Assembly: GCA_964058805.1 (NCBI GenBank)
Contig: CAXKVV010001943.1
Location: 1-33,240, forward strand
Direction of reading: 5' to 3'
Origin: Schoenoplectus triqueter
Taxonomy: Eukaryota; Streptophyta; Magnoliopsida; Poales; Cyperaceae
DNA length: 33,240 nucleotides
Part shown: one piece after another, positions 20,720-29,764 of the stretch
How the letters are laid out: every line of letters begins with the position of its first letter
Position numbering within the stretch: position 1 is the stretch's first letter
Position numbers and translations under genes: made by a program
The notes under the pieces: generated by a model
Told to the model about the DNA's origin: nothing
What the model saw: the letters and a program-made list of their open reading frames with translations, nothing else
The model's database searches: none

Positions 20720-20880
20720 AAAATGGAGAGCGGAGGGGGATGTCCGAGGAGAACTTGAAAAGGAAAGGAGGGGGCATTTCGGGAAGTTAAGGGAAAAAAT
20801 GGAGAGGAAAGGGAAACAAGAGAGGGTAAATAGGAAAATTGGGGATTGGGGAATTAAATTAAAAAGAAACAGAGAGAGTT
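20720..20880 (+). promoter_or_regulatory. purine-rich (GA-rich) proximal promoter tract
   Basis: About 160 bases in which the + strand is almost entirely G and A, with blocks such as GGAGAGCGGAGGGGG and GGAGAGGAAAGGGAAA. The strand bias reverses into a C/T-rich leader after the TATA box. GA/CT tracts bind plant BPC/GAGA-binding proteins and are common in promoters of developmental transcription factors. Confidence 0.5.
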
Positions 20881-20907
20881 TCCCAAAACTGGGCTGATTG
20901 GGATCCT

Positions 20908-20915
20908 TATAAAAA
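20908..20915 (+). promoter_or_regulatory. TATA box of the CRF gene
   Basis: TATAAAAA in the context GGATCCTTATAAAAACAG. It stands about 30 bases before the switch to CT-rich leader sequence, so transcription probably starts near 20940. No competing TATA motif lies closer to the coding region. Confidence 0.7.
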
Positions 20916-20939
20916 CAGAGTCTCCTCGGTGTGTCCCCA

Positions 20940-21621
20940 TCGCCTTCTCTCTTGAGCACCGAGTTTCTCTCTCTCCTACCTCTGTTTCACCTATCCCCAT
21001 TTCTCTCTCACTAAACCCCACCGCTAAAACCCACTTCTCTCGCTCTAAGTCCAGTACTCTTCTCCTCCTGTGCCATCTCTATCCCCACGCAATCCGTACA
21101 ACTACAAAAGAGAAGCTATTGCTTGAGACCTTGACAAGACTGAAGAGCATAGTTTCTTCTCTCAAAACAAGAAAAGGAGCGTCGTTTCTCTAATTCAAGG
21201 TTACTAGCTTTCTCCCTTCTCTGATTCACGAACGCACAACGCCACACGCACACACTCTTTGTATCTCTACTACTGTGCCTTGTGGCAATTTTTTTGGGTA
21301 AAGGTTTTTCCTGGAAATTTCACTGGGAGGAATTTGATTCTGGTTTCGTTTTCACCATTAGTTTAGCTTCAAAAGTTCTGCCCCCTCCTGAAAAGAGAGA
21401 ACAATCAGCTAACCTTACCCTTTCTTTTGAGGTTTCCTTTTAGACCCCCTTCTTTATTCGCGTGTTCTCTGTTTGAATTTGTGCGCGCGTGTTTAAGTGC
21501 ATCTCCCTCAGCATTTTTGCTTTGTTGGTTTCCTGCTTCCTTCTCATTCACTGAGGATTTTAACTGTTTGTTTCCTATAAAGCAGGCCAATCGCAAAACC
21601 GAGCACTCCTCTGATGCTAAG
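20940..21621 (+). other. 5' leader of the CRF mRNA (predicted)
   Basis: A pyrimidine-rich stretch of roughly 680 bases between the inferred start site and the main AUG. I find no ATG in it until 21614. It may contain an intron: a donor-like GGTAAAG lies at 21297-21303. Acceptor-like ends are TTTCTTTTGAG near 21431, with CTAAC upstream, and TTTCCTATAAAGCAG near 21585. The main reading frame is also open for 65 codons above the AUG (from 21427). Start site and splicing are inferences that a transcript would settle. Confidence 0.55.
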
Positions 21622-21625
21622 ATGA
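21614..21625 (+). CDS. three-codon upstream ORF (MLR) overlapping the CRF start
   Basis: ATG CTA AGA TGA at 21614-21625. Its stop codon TGA (21623-21625) overlaps the main ATG at 21622 in the sequence ATGA. It is the only upstream ATG seen in the inferred leader, one frame away from the main ORF. A start-stop overlap of this kind can permit termination-reinitiation or reduce main-ORF translation. Two further in-frame ATGs follow immediately (21625, 21628), which could serve ribosomes bypassing the first. Coding of a functional tripeptide is unlikely; a translational role is an inference. Confidence 0.5.
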
Positions 21626-22662
21626 TGATGGAAGGAGGATGCTTTCCTATACCCGTTAAGAGGTCGGAGCACGTGACAATCACATCTAAACCCATTACCT
21701 CTTCCCGCAACCGTTCACGGTCCAGTCACCGACCGAGCGACCTGAAACCAAGAACAATCCGTATATTTGTGGATGACAACGACGCCACCGATTCCTCCAG
21801 TGACGAGGAAGAGACCAACCATTCTCGCCGCCGTGTGTGCCGCTACGTTCACGAAATCAGACTGGTGCCTAAGATGCCGAAGAAGAAACCCTCTGCCTCT
21901 CCTGATAGTGTACCTAAAGAAGCCCCTGCAAGGAAGCGCAAGGCACCTGTTGCTCCCACTGTTGATGCCTCTGGCGCTCCAAGGTTTCGTGGTGTCAGAA
22001 GGCGGCCGTGGGGCAAGTATGCGGCTGAGATACGTGACCCACAAAGGCGGGTGCGTGTCTGGCTGGGTACATTTGACACGGCTGAGGAGGCTGCTAAGGT
22101 ATACGACTCAGCTGCTATAAAGCTTCGCGGTCCCGATGCAACCACCAACTTCGCTAACCCTCTCAAAAAGAGCGCTTCATCGGACAACATTGCCTCTTCC
22201 TCGACTGGATACGAGTCTACAGAGGAGTCTCTAAACAACAACATGTCGTCGCCTAAGTCGGTGCTCCGGTCAAGCGAGTCACCAGAAAGCAAGTTGCCAG
22301 AAAAGCAAATTATCCTCTCACAGACTTGCACAAAGCAGGAAACTTCTTCTCTATCTAGCAGCAGTTGCATAATGGAGCCACAATTTCAATTACCTCATGA
22401 CGAGCCCATATTTGATGACTTCGGGTCATGTTTCGGGTTTGGGTTCGACTCATTCGGCATCGGCCCTAGCTCCGAGCCGTTGTTCTTTGATAACCTTGAT
22501 AAGTTGGGGGGTGAATGGTCGGAGCCGTGGAGGAAGGACATGGCAATAGAAGGGGGGTGGAGCAGTGGTGGTGGGGCCGAAGAGGCCGCGTGGCAGGAGG
22601 AGGAATGCTTTAGAGACATCACCGATTTGTTCCCCCTAGAAGACATACCTACCGTTTATTAG
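21622..22662 (+). CDS. CRF: AP2/ERF transcription factor, cytokinin response factor type (346 aa)
   Basis: A nuclear DNA-binding regulator; the family acts with type-B response regulators downstream of cytokinin. The N-terminal CRF domain (about residues 40-85) shows [23 protein letters not shown] and [13 protein letters not shown] basic segment (84-107, KKK...ARKRK) is a likely nuclear signal. A single AP2/ERF domain spans about 121-180, with [38 protein letters not shown] and RGPDATTNF. Ala134 and Asp152 are the ERF-type residues. SPKSVL (210-215) matches the C-terminal SP(T/V)SVL motif of group VI, a putative MAP-kinase site. The acidic, aromatic C terminus ([24 protein letters not shown]) looks like an activation region. 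Start at the first ATG of MMMEGG, giving normal family length. The exact CRF clade is not assigned. Confidence 0.93.
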   Translation: MMMEGGCFPIPVKRSEHVTITSKPITSSRNRSRSSHRPSDLKPRTIRIFVDDNDATDSSSDEEETNHSRRRVCRYVHEIRLVPKMPKKKPSASPDSVPKEAPARKRKAPVAPTVDASGAPRFRGVRRRPWGKYAAEIRDPQRRVRVWLGTFDTAEEAAKVYDSAAIKLRGPDATTNFANPLKKSASSDNIASSSTGYESTEESLNNNMSSPKSVLRSSESPESKLPEKQIILSQTCTKQETSSLSSSSCIMEPQFQLPHDEPIFDDFGSCFGFGFDSFGIGPSSEPLFFDNLDKLGGEWSEPWRKDMAIEGGWSSGGGAEEAAWQEEECFRDITDLFPLEDIPTVY

Positions 22663-23660
22663 GAGTTGCATGGACTCGGTGTTTGTGCACCGGACGCCGT
22701 TTTGTCGGCCGATTTTGTAGGCAGTGGGAGAGAAGATAGGAAAGTTTAATGCGGGGTTTTCTATTGAGCATTAGTAATTTCTTTTCTTTTTCTTTTAGAT
22801 TTTTTCATTTTTTTGTTAGTAGGTTTATGTGACTATGTTTGTTAAAAAAATCTCCGTCCATAAACGGCGATGGAGATTGGAGCCGTTATCTCTGTGCTGT
22901 TGTTAATGTCAGAATTATAGCTTTTAAGTAATGAAGGAAGAAGCTAATTTTTCAGTTGATATCAGTTTGAAATCTCCTATAAATTGCGTGATGCTTCTTT
23001 GTTCATATTTATCACAAAGTATTATATATTATTTTGAAAACTCTATCATCTTAAAAGATAAATTTCATTTTATATTTGTCTTAATTTTTTCATATAAAAA
23101 ATTGAAAAAGTGATTTCTCATTTTCACGTTTAAGAGAGACCTCGAAATATATAGTCTCTACTGACCGTTTAATTGTGAGCATTTGCTGAGTGGATGGTTT
23201 TTTGAAACCGTTGTTCATCATTATGTACCGTTTTGCTTTGTTGTGAGACTGCTAAGGTGTGATGCACCTTGTATGACAATGTCTCTTTCTCTCTTTCTTT
23301 CTTTCTTTCTTTCGAGTGATGAACGAATCTAAATCAAAATTTGACTGTCCTTGTATGGCTTCTTAATGTTTGGAAATGAATCAAAGCTTTGATTCCTTAG
23401 CATGGATGTTCACTCTTTCTAACAAAAGCCCCTCTGTTTATTTAATTATATATTTTAAGAAATATCTAGCTTTCGTGATATTTCAATCTTTCAGACACAT
23501 AAGATGGTTGATTTTTTTTTTTTTTTTGTCAAACTCAGAAACAAGTATCCACTTCAGAGGCGCTTTAACGGAAAAAATAGATCTTTTCTCTGGATGTTCA
23601 TGCAAATCAACCCTAGAGAAAAAAGCTCATTTTTTTCTCAGATATTTCACCCGTCCTTTT
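22663..23660. other. CRF 3' region and intergenic DNA
   Basis: The first 300 bases are likely 3' UTR; no canonical AATAAA was found close to the stop, so the poly(A) site is not placed. A CTTT microsatellite lies at about 23281-23313 and a T-run at 23510-23527. Short frames here have no support. Confidence 0.5.
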
Positions 23661-23671
23661 TAACTAACCTT

Positions 23672-23735
23672 CACACGTGGGAGACTGTGGTGGGTAACAT
23701 GGCATGGTTGGAAGAACAGTGACGCCACGTGGCAA
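23672..23735. promoter_or_regulatory. pair of ACGT-core (ABRE/G-box-like) motifs
   Basis: ACACGTGG at about 23674 and the perfect palindrome GCCACGTGGC at about 23724 lie within 60 bases, in a relatively GC-rich patch (23660-23830). ACGT-core pairs are typical of ABA-responsive promoters. No downstream gene is recognised, so the target is unclear; it could be a distal element of the CRF gene, which ends 1 kb upstream. Confidence 0.4.
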
Positions 23736-23829
23736 CCTTTTAAAGGGCTAATGGGGGCGTCTGTTCATCTGTTGTCCGACTCCTTGCGCCTTTCTTTGTA
23801 CCACTGCTTCAGCTTCCCAAATTCTCAGA

Positions 23830-25170
23830 TGAAAGAGCACCAAAAAATTATGAATAATTCAAGTGCACATTCAAGATTATAATATATTATTTTTAAAATA
23901 TTGCTTAAATGAAAAATTTATAATTAATATCGTATTTTAGTGATTTTGATAGAAATATATATTAAATTTAAATGATTTAAAGATTAATTGATCATTCATC
24001 ACAATATCATTAAAGCCCCACCGTTAAAATTATATAATTATATATGATGAGAGTTAAAATCTCTTATAAATTGGTTAAAATTTCATATACATTCTATCTA
24101 TAGCATTATAAATACATCTATAACATACCATGAGAATGGAGGCATACCATAAATTATGGTGTACACTAAAGTTACCCACAAATTATTTATCAACCATTTT
24201 GTTGGTAAACAATCGTTGGGTAGATTTTGTGTTGCACATGTTGTAGTTCTTTATCAGATATTTCTATTGATTCTCACGAGGGGGCCGTGATTTCCACTAC
24301 TCGAAATCCATTTCTCGGGCCTCGCACCAGCAATCAAACCTCTTAATTAAAAATAAAAAATTGAAATTGGGCCATTTGGGCTGGATTTGGGTTTAGCATT
24401 TGGGTCCAATAAAGGGTAAATATATAAATAATAAATAAAAAAGAAAAGAAAAAGAGGATAAAGGTTTAGATATAGGCGTACTGACAAAAGAAAGTGGGAT
24501 TTAGTGAGATGGCGTGGGTTAATTGGGACAAAAAGCTGGTTTTGAGGGGGATGTTTTGATCTCTTTTGGTCCTTTCTAGGGGTAATGGATGGGGGCGTGG
24601 TCTGCTAATTTTGCTCTTTTTTGAGGGCTTTTTTGACTACAAAAAGTTGCCATGGCCCCCCATTTTGTGATCTCAGGTGTTAGTACTTGAGAATGTTATC
24701 TTGTTGTACTGTAATATATAAAATTATACCAGTGAGATATTTCAAATTTCTTTTTATTCTTTTCGTTTGGCAGTTTTTGTTTGGAGGCACCGGTGCTGAG
24801 TCTGTGTTGATTAAGCAACATTTGGCAGAGAAAAAGCTGTCTGATAATTTATTTTGTTCAAATTATTGTTCATGTTACTTCAGGAAGAAGAGAATTTGAC
24901 AGATTCATGCAAAGAAATGCTTTTCTTGCATGTGTATGCTTGATTTATTGAGTTGAAACAAGTACATCATAATCTTTTTCTATTTTCATTCAATTTTTAT
25001 TTTTATTTATTCCTGCAATTATTAATTGAGACGCTTTCTATTTTAATGAAAGCTGGCAAATTAATGGCCTTTTTGTAGGGGGAAGTTACAGTCATTTAAG
25101 ATAAATATGTTATTGGAGTCGACTCTTTTCATGGATAGAAAATTTGTAATATCTGAATATTTTTTTTTGT
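23830..25170. other. intergenic stretch
   Basis: AT-rich except for a G-rich patch at 24480-24680. No protein domain, RNA gene or element end is recognised. A 70-codon frame at 24687-24899 has no supporting features. Confidence 0.45.
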
Positions 25171-25179
25171 GAGTAAATG

Positions 25180-25823
25180 CTATTATTGCCACTGTAAAGT
25201 TTGGAAATTTGAAAAATGTCACTATAAATTGAAATAGTTTGGAGTCAGTATCAGTTTGGCCAAGAGTTACATGGATAAGCAGATTGAATACCCTATCCAT
25301 GCATAATTATTAGAAAAATACACAATTGGGAAGGAGAGGATGATCAGAGGCAAGCATGAAGTGATAAAACAGTTTGTAATGTCGTATCATTTGACCATTG
25401 CCTCTGGATCTGGCGCTGTGATCCAGATTTCCCAAAGGACTCAGAGCTATAGAACAAGTCAGAATTCTTATTCACCTTCTATGTATCAGTGATTAAACGA
25501 TAGATCCGAAACACGGGAAATTTAGATAACTATGCGGCTGGTACATGTTCGGCTTCCACTGCTCCAGGCCGGTACTGATATGGTACCAGTTTAGAGTTGA
25601 TACGAGATCTGATCAAGCTTATACCAGTTTGAAGTGGGTACTGGTATTAGTTCAGGGGTAATTTGAGAAAACATAAAATTATTCTCAAATATCCATACTT
25701 TTTATTTAAAAATATATAGCATTCGTAAACAAAAAAAAATACTTGAGTTTACAGTAGCATTTATCTAAACTCTAATTTTGATGTGGCATTTATTAAAATC
25801 CCAAACTTTGGAGTGGTAATTAC
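25180..25823. mobile_element. eroded MITE with imperfect inverted ends
   Basis: The left block CTATTATTGCCACTGTAAAGTTTGG (25180-25204), followed by AATGTCACTATAAATT, is mirrored by the right block CCAAACTTTGGAGTGGTAATTAC (25801-25823), preceded by AATTTTGATGTGGCATT. The interior (25520-25670) contains GGTACTGATATGGTACC-style repeats. Outer ends and target duplication could not be fixed. Possibly Mutator-like; confidence is limited by divergence. Confidence 0.45.
25404..25426. repeat. short perfect hairpin
   Basis: CTGGATC (25404-25410) and GATCCAG (25420-25426) form a 7-bp perfect stem around a 9-base loop, inside the eroded MITE. No function is implied. Confidence 0.4.
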
Positions 25824-25829
25824 AAAATT

Positions 25830-26880
25830 TTCTCTTTTTTAAATACGTACACACCTACATTCTTGTTTATAAAAATTAAAGTATTTCTAATTTATGAAAT
25901 AAAAAATCAACAAACAAGGATAATGAAAATCTACAAGTAAACAAAATTTTGAACATAGAAAATTCACAATCATTTTCAGAGCCAAAAATCTCAAACATCA
26001 TGTTAGCACTTACCATTTGATGGACGGAGGTCCAAATTGTGACTTGGTTTGCATATAAAAAGATAATTCTACCTTTAAAAGAATAAGAAGGAAAGTATGG
26101 TAGTTTTGGTTTAAAAAAATTGATGAGATATACTAGTTTGTAAAATTACTTACATAATTAAATATGTATAATATAACATTTAGTTTTGCATATATGTTTG
26201 AGACATGCGATTGCCCAGACGAAGTATTGGAGTAATTATGTAATTTAATATATAAGATCTCCCGGACAAAAAAAATTAAAAAAATTAAAAATGTTTTAAT
26301 TATAGTCTCAATAAGTATCTACTTTTAAGCAGCAACTAGGATAGTGGCTCCAATATAATGTCCACCTGATGCATTCTTTTTGAGAGCCCTTTTGTGTTGG
26401 CAAGGTATGGAGATTAGGATCTTGGGAATTTCATTGTAAGTGCTTTTGATTAAATGAAACTAATAAGGTTGTTTAATGCAGCCAAACCCCTTGTAAGTAC
26501 TCTAAATCTATAATTATTTCAATAGGTTGGGGTTGGATTTAAATTATGTTTATTTTTCTATTTTCTGATCATTGTAAATGTGTGGATGATCTCATGATAT
26601 CGGATATTTAATCATCTAATTTAGTTATAGGTGATTATCAAAAGGATAGGGATCTTTGACAACTATTTATTTATTTTGATAATCTACACCACCAATTTTA
26701 TAGAAAATATTGTTTCGTATTGACAAGACAGTTTTCTAATAAATAATTAAATGTATAAATTTTTTAAATAAATTCAATACAAAATTTACATTAAGGCAAA
26801 TTTGAACATAATTGATAGGTGCTCATTTTATATAATATTTGCACAAGATTTAACACAATAATTCACTCAATTTATTTGAA
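25830..26880. other. AT-rich intergenic stretch
   Basis: No coding frame, RNA gene or repeat array could be supported. Confidence 0.45.
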
Positions 26881-28325
26881 TCATGCTTATTTTAGCCTGT
26901 GTTTTATTTCTAGAACTTGTTACTGCCGTATTTTTTGATTTTTGTAATTTCCAGAAATTTCTGGAGGAATCAGAACAGAATTCGGCTCTGCCAAGACTCT
27001 CAGCGATACCCTTGGCAGAGAGCAGTTACCAGACGCGAATTGAGCAAGGAAACAGCTGTACACGCGAAGGAAAATCTAGAGATCTCATCTATGATTTAGC
27101 AGGGATTAAATGCAGTAATTTAAGGAGATTAATGAGAGAAAAGGAAAGAGATTTACCTCTTGGTTGGAAAGAGGAGGTGAGAGAGAGAATGAATTGTTGA
27201 AATTTAGGGAGTAAATCTAGGGGATTCCATAAGAGGTAAACCAAAGAAGGAAGATTGGCCAGGAGGAAACAAAAAGGGAATTTTTTCGGACTGGACTCCT
27301 CTCTCTCTCTCTCCCTGACAGATTCGGCTCTGGAAAGGACAGAAAAGAAAATTGGAAAAGAAACACTGGAAGTTTTTCGGATCAGAGAAGAAGTGGAGAC
27401 ATTGGGGAGTCTTGGTTTCAATTGGGTTTTATCATTCTTCTCTCTTTAACCTTTTTATCCATTGTGATGGACCCAGAACTGAACCGTTGTATTCTTAAAG
27501 CCATGCTTGGCTAAACAAATTTTCTTGGGATTAGGCATGTAACAAATTACTATGTTGTTGGTTTAATTTAATTAGTATTATTACTTTTATTTGATCTTTG
27601 TTTGTCTTATGATTTGAATTGCTAAACTACTTGTATGATATGAGTTGATTTAATTGAATAGCTTAGTCACATAAATGGTTTAAACTTAGGACTTGAATTG
27701 TTAGATCGAAAGATAATAATTTGAGACCCGATAACATAAGATAACGTAGGAATAAGCGAAGGACCGAAAGGAGAAACCCGTTCCTAATGGGGACACCTAA
27801 ATTTGTTTGAATGATTTATTGAAGTACCGAAAGGAGAAAGTAAATTACTAAAATATGTTTAGGCTAATCATGAAACTTAATGGACTTAATTTAGGAGAAT
27901 GCGCCGTGAAAGCGGGTGTTTAAGTAAATTGAGTACGGTACGAAGCCACGACGGTGGATAAATACTACCATTGGATTAGAAACCCACAAAGAAAATATAA
28001 TAGTGTAACATCAATTAAATGAATACCAACAACCTCTAGTAATTTGTACGCCGAAATCCCAAGAATATAAAAAATATTCAATTTCTCGTATTCTATCTTT
28101 TCAATTAAGTCAATCTTAGAATCTAGTCTTTTATTTTCTGAAAATCTAAAATTGGTTGCTTAGCTAATTAAAAGAAATAAATTTGGTAATTAAATCTCGT
28201 TCCTTGTGGATTCGACACCCGATAATATACTTAACGGTAGGTTGTGCGCTTGCAACCCGTCATTTAGTATCATTTTTAGGGTATTTATTAGCACTTGTGA
28301 AAATACATCAAGCTTTTTGGCGCAT
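26880..28325 (+). mobile_element. Ty3/gypsy LTR-leader remnant ending at a tRNA-Asp-type PBS stub
   Basis: The + strand has the layout of a plant gypsy LTR and leader: a CT-rich segment (27298-27315), then repeated GACCGAAAGGAGAAA/GTACCGAAAGGAGAAA blocks (27763 and 27825). Next come GATTCGACACCCGATAATAT and GGTTGTGCGCTTGCAACCCG (28209-28260), and AAATACATCAAGCTTTTTGGCGC to 28323. TTTTTGGCGC followed by CGTTGCCGGGGA is the usual tRNA-Asp primer site of Athila/Tat elements; here only TGGCGC is left. The upstream boundary is uncertain, and short open frames at 26883-27449 are not credible genes. Confidence 0.5.
26951..27020. promoter_or_regulatory. two strong palindromes, one heat-shock-element-like
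   Basis: CCAGAAATTTCTGG (26951-26964) is a perfect 14-base palindrome containing AGAAnnTTCT, the core of a heat-shock element. Next, CTCTGCCAAG (26986-26995) and CTTGGCAGAG (27011-27020) form a perfect 10-bp inverted repeat with a 15-base loop. Both lie where a U3 promoter could be if the segment is an LTR. Function is inferred. Confidence 0.4.
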
Positions 28326-29420
28326 CCCCCAAGCTTAAACTTTGCTTGTCCCTAAGCAAATTAAACTCGGAAAGGTCAAGTTGATGGATCTTAATCTAAC
28401 TCAACTTGTTTGAAACCATACCTAAAGGGAAAAACTTGTGAACTCACCAAATAAAAAAAATCAAGATTCAATTTGGGATTATTTTCAAGAATATTTTCGG
28501 GCAATCTTCTTCACCTCACAGGGCATGGGTCGAAATACAGCTAAGCTAAACGAGCGACTTTTGAGCCAAAAATAAATAAATCTTGGAACCTTAAACCCTA
28601 GCCTCTCTAATTGTCGCATATTTGAACGGCTTTACCTGATTTGTCTCATGACTACTCAAACAGATACCACGACTTAGCTATTAGGTACCTTGTATGCCTT
28701 AAATATAAATAATTAATTTTTTTTATAAAAGCTGAGCGAGCATCCTTGCTTTATCGTGAGTCAGAAGCCCGTCACTCAGCAATGTTTAGGAGCCAGGACC
28801 CATTCTTTCTCAGATATTACAAGGCGTGTTTTCACACCTTACTCATAGCCCTCAAAACAATAATATACAGGCGGGCTAGCGGAGTACCGATCGAACTCAA
28901 ACTATGTTTTATTATATTTTTGGATTTTTCAGAAGTAACAATACAGAACATATAAGGCAAGTTAGGTATGTGGGTATCCAATTCAATTATTCATGAAACA
29001 ATTCAGGTAAAGAAACTAAATAGGCAACAATAATATTAAGCAACCGGTTCGGGTCGTAGTTTCCAAGAATTCAAATCATTTAAGGGACTAGACGCTACAG
29101 GATTAACTCTCGATTTCAACACACTAGCCCATGAGGTTATATTGCCCAGATTTTCAAAACAAATAAAATCCCATAGATTCCCTTAATTCTTTTAGTTCAA
29201 TCAATTCATAAAATTTTCTCAAAAATCCTAACTTATGACACTACATGAATTAATGTGCAAGCTACATGCAATTACACTACATTACTATGCAAACTACATG
29301 CCATGAATGCGGATACAGTTCTCTTTTCACACCACACCCCCCAAGCTTAAGACTTTGCTTGTCCCCAAGCAAGAAAAGAAATTTGAGAAGGTGGGAAGGA
29401 AAATGAGAAAGCTCACAAAG
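28326..29420 (-). mobile_element. Athila/Tat-like 3' region remnant with duplicated hairpin
   Basis: On the - strand CTTGGGGACAAGCAAAG-type sequence followed by TTAAGCTTGGGGG occurs twice: ending near 28326 (variant CTTAGGGACAAGC) and at 29338-29372. Such sequence follows the long ORF of Athila/Tat gypsy elements. Each copy forms a 7-bp stem (28341-28347 with 28354-28360; 29355-29361 with 29366-29372). The strand is opposite to the leader remnant that ends at 28325, so two elements or an inversion meet there. The intervening kilobase shows no coding frame. Confidence 0.45.
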
Positions 29421-29760
29421 TCAATTGTGTGGAGGCGGTAGGTTGAAATGGCCACACAACCTGCCCACAAGGTTTTTGATGGAGTGCATGTCTGAGCGCA
29501 TCTCGTTGTTGTTCGCCTCAAGCCGTTCAAGGCCACTTTGCATTCCTTGGAAGTCTTGGCGGATTTCATTCACTTGCTCCCTTATTTATTGTTGGTCCTC
29601 ACGCATCATCCACATATCACCCCAGATTTCATGTACTGTGGAGTACATGTCGTTGAGGTTGAAATCTTGAGACTGAGAGGACTGACCTGCATCTTGAGTT
29701 GGTGTTGTGCGGGGCATCCATGTTGTGGGGTCGGCTGGATCGATTGGTAGGATCCTGAGT
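29421..29760 (-). pseudogene. C-terminal fragment of an Athila/Tat gypsy-associated ORF
   Basis: Translating the - strand from about 29742 gives DPADPTTWMPRTTPTQDAGQ, then SQDFNLNDMYSTVHEIWGDM and WMMREDQQ, a TAA, then IREQVNEIRQDFQGMQSGLE and RLEANNNEMRSDMHSIKNLV, ending GRLCGHFNLPPPHN with TGA at 29421-29423. The Gln/Glu/Met-rich amphipathic stretch looks like a coiled coil and ends in LPPP, as in the C terminus of the extra ORF of plant Athila-type elements (putative plant transposon protein). One internal stop and loss of everything upstream make it a relic. Family assignment rests on style and on the AAGCTTGGGGGG sequence that follows, not on an alignment. Confidence 0.5.
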
Positions 29761-29764
29761 GGCA

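Noticed and set aside
21715..22646. Long frames antisense or out of frame to the CRF gene
   Set aside because: Shadows of the CRF coding sequence; none has a recognisable domain, while the + strand frame has the CRF and AP2/ERF domains.
26883..27449. Small protein genes (105, 60, 110 and 64 codons)
   Set aside because: Overlapping frames on both strands with low-complexity composition and no domain, in a likely LTR/leader region.
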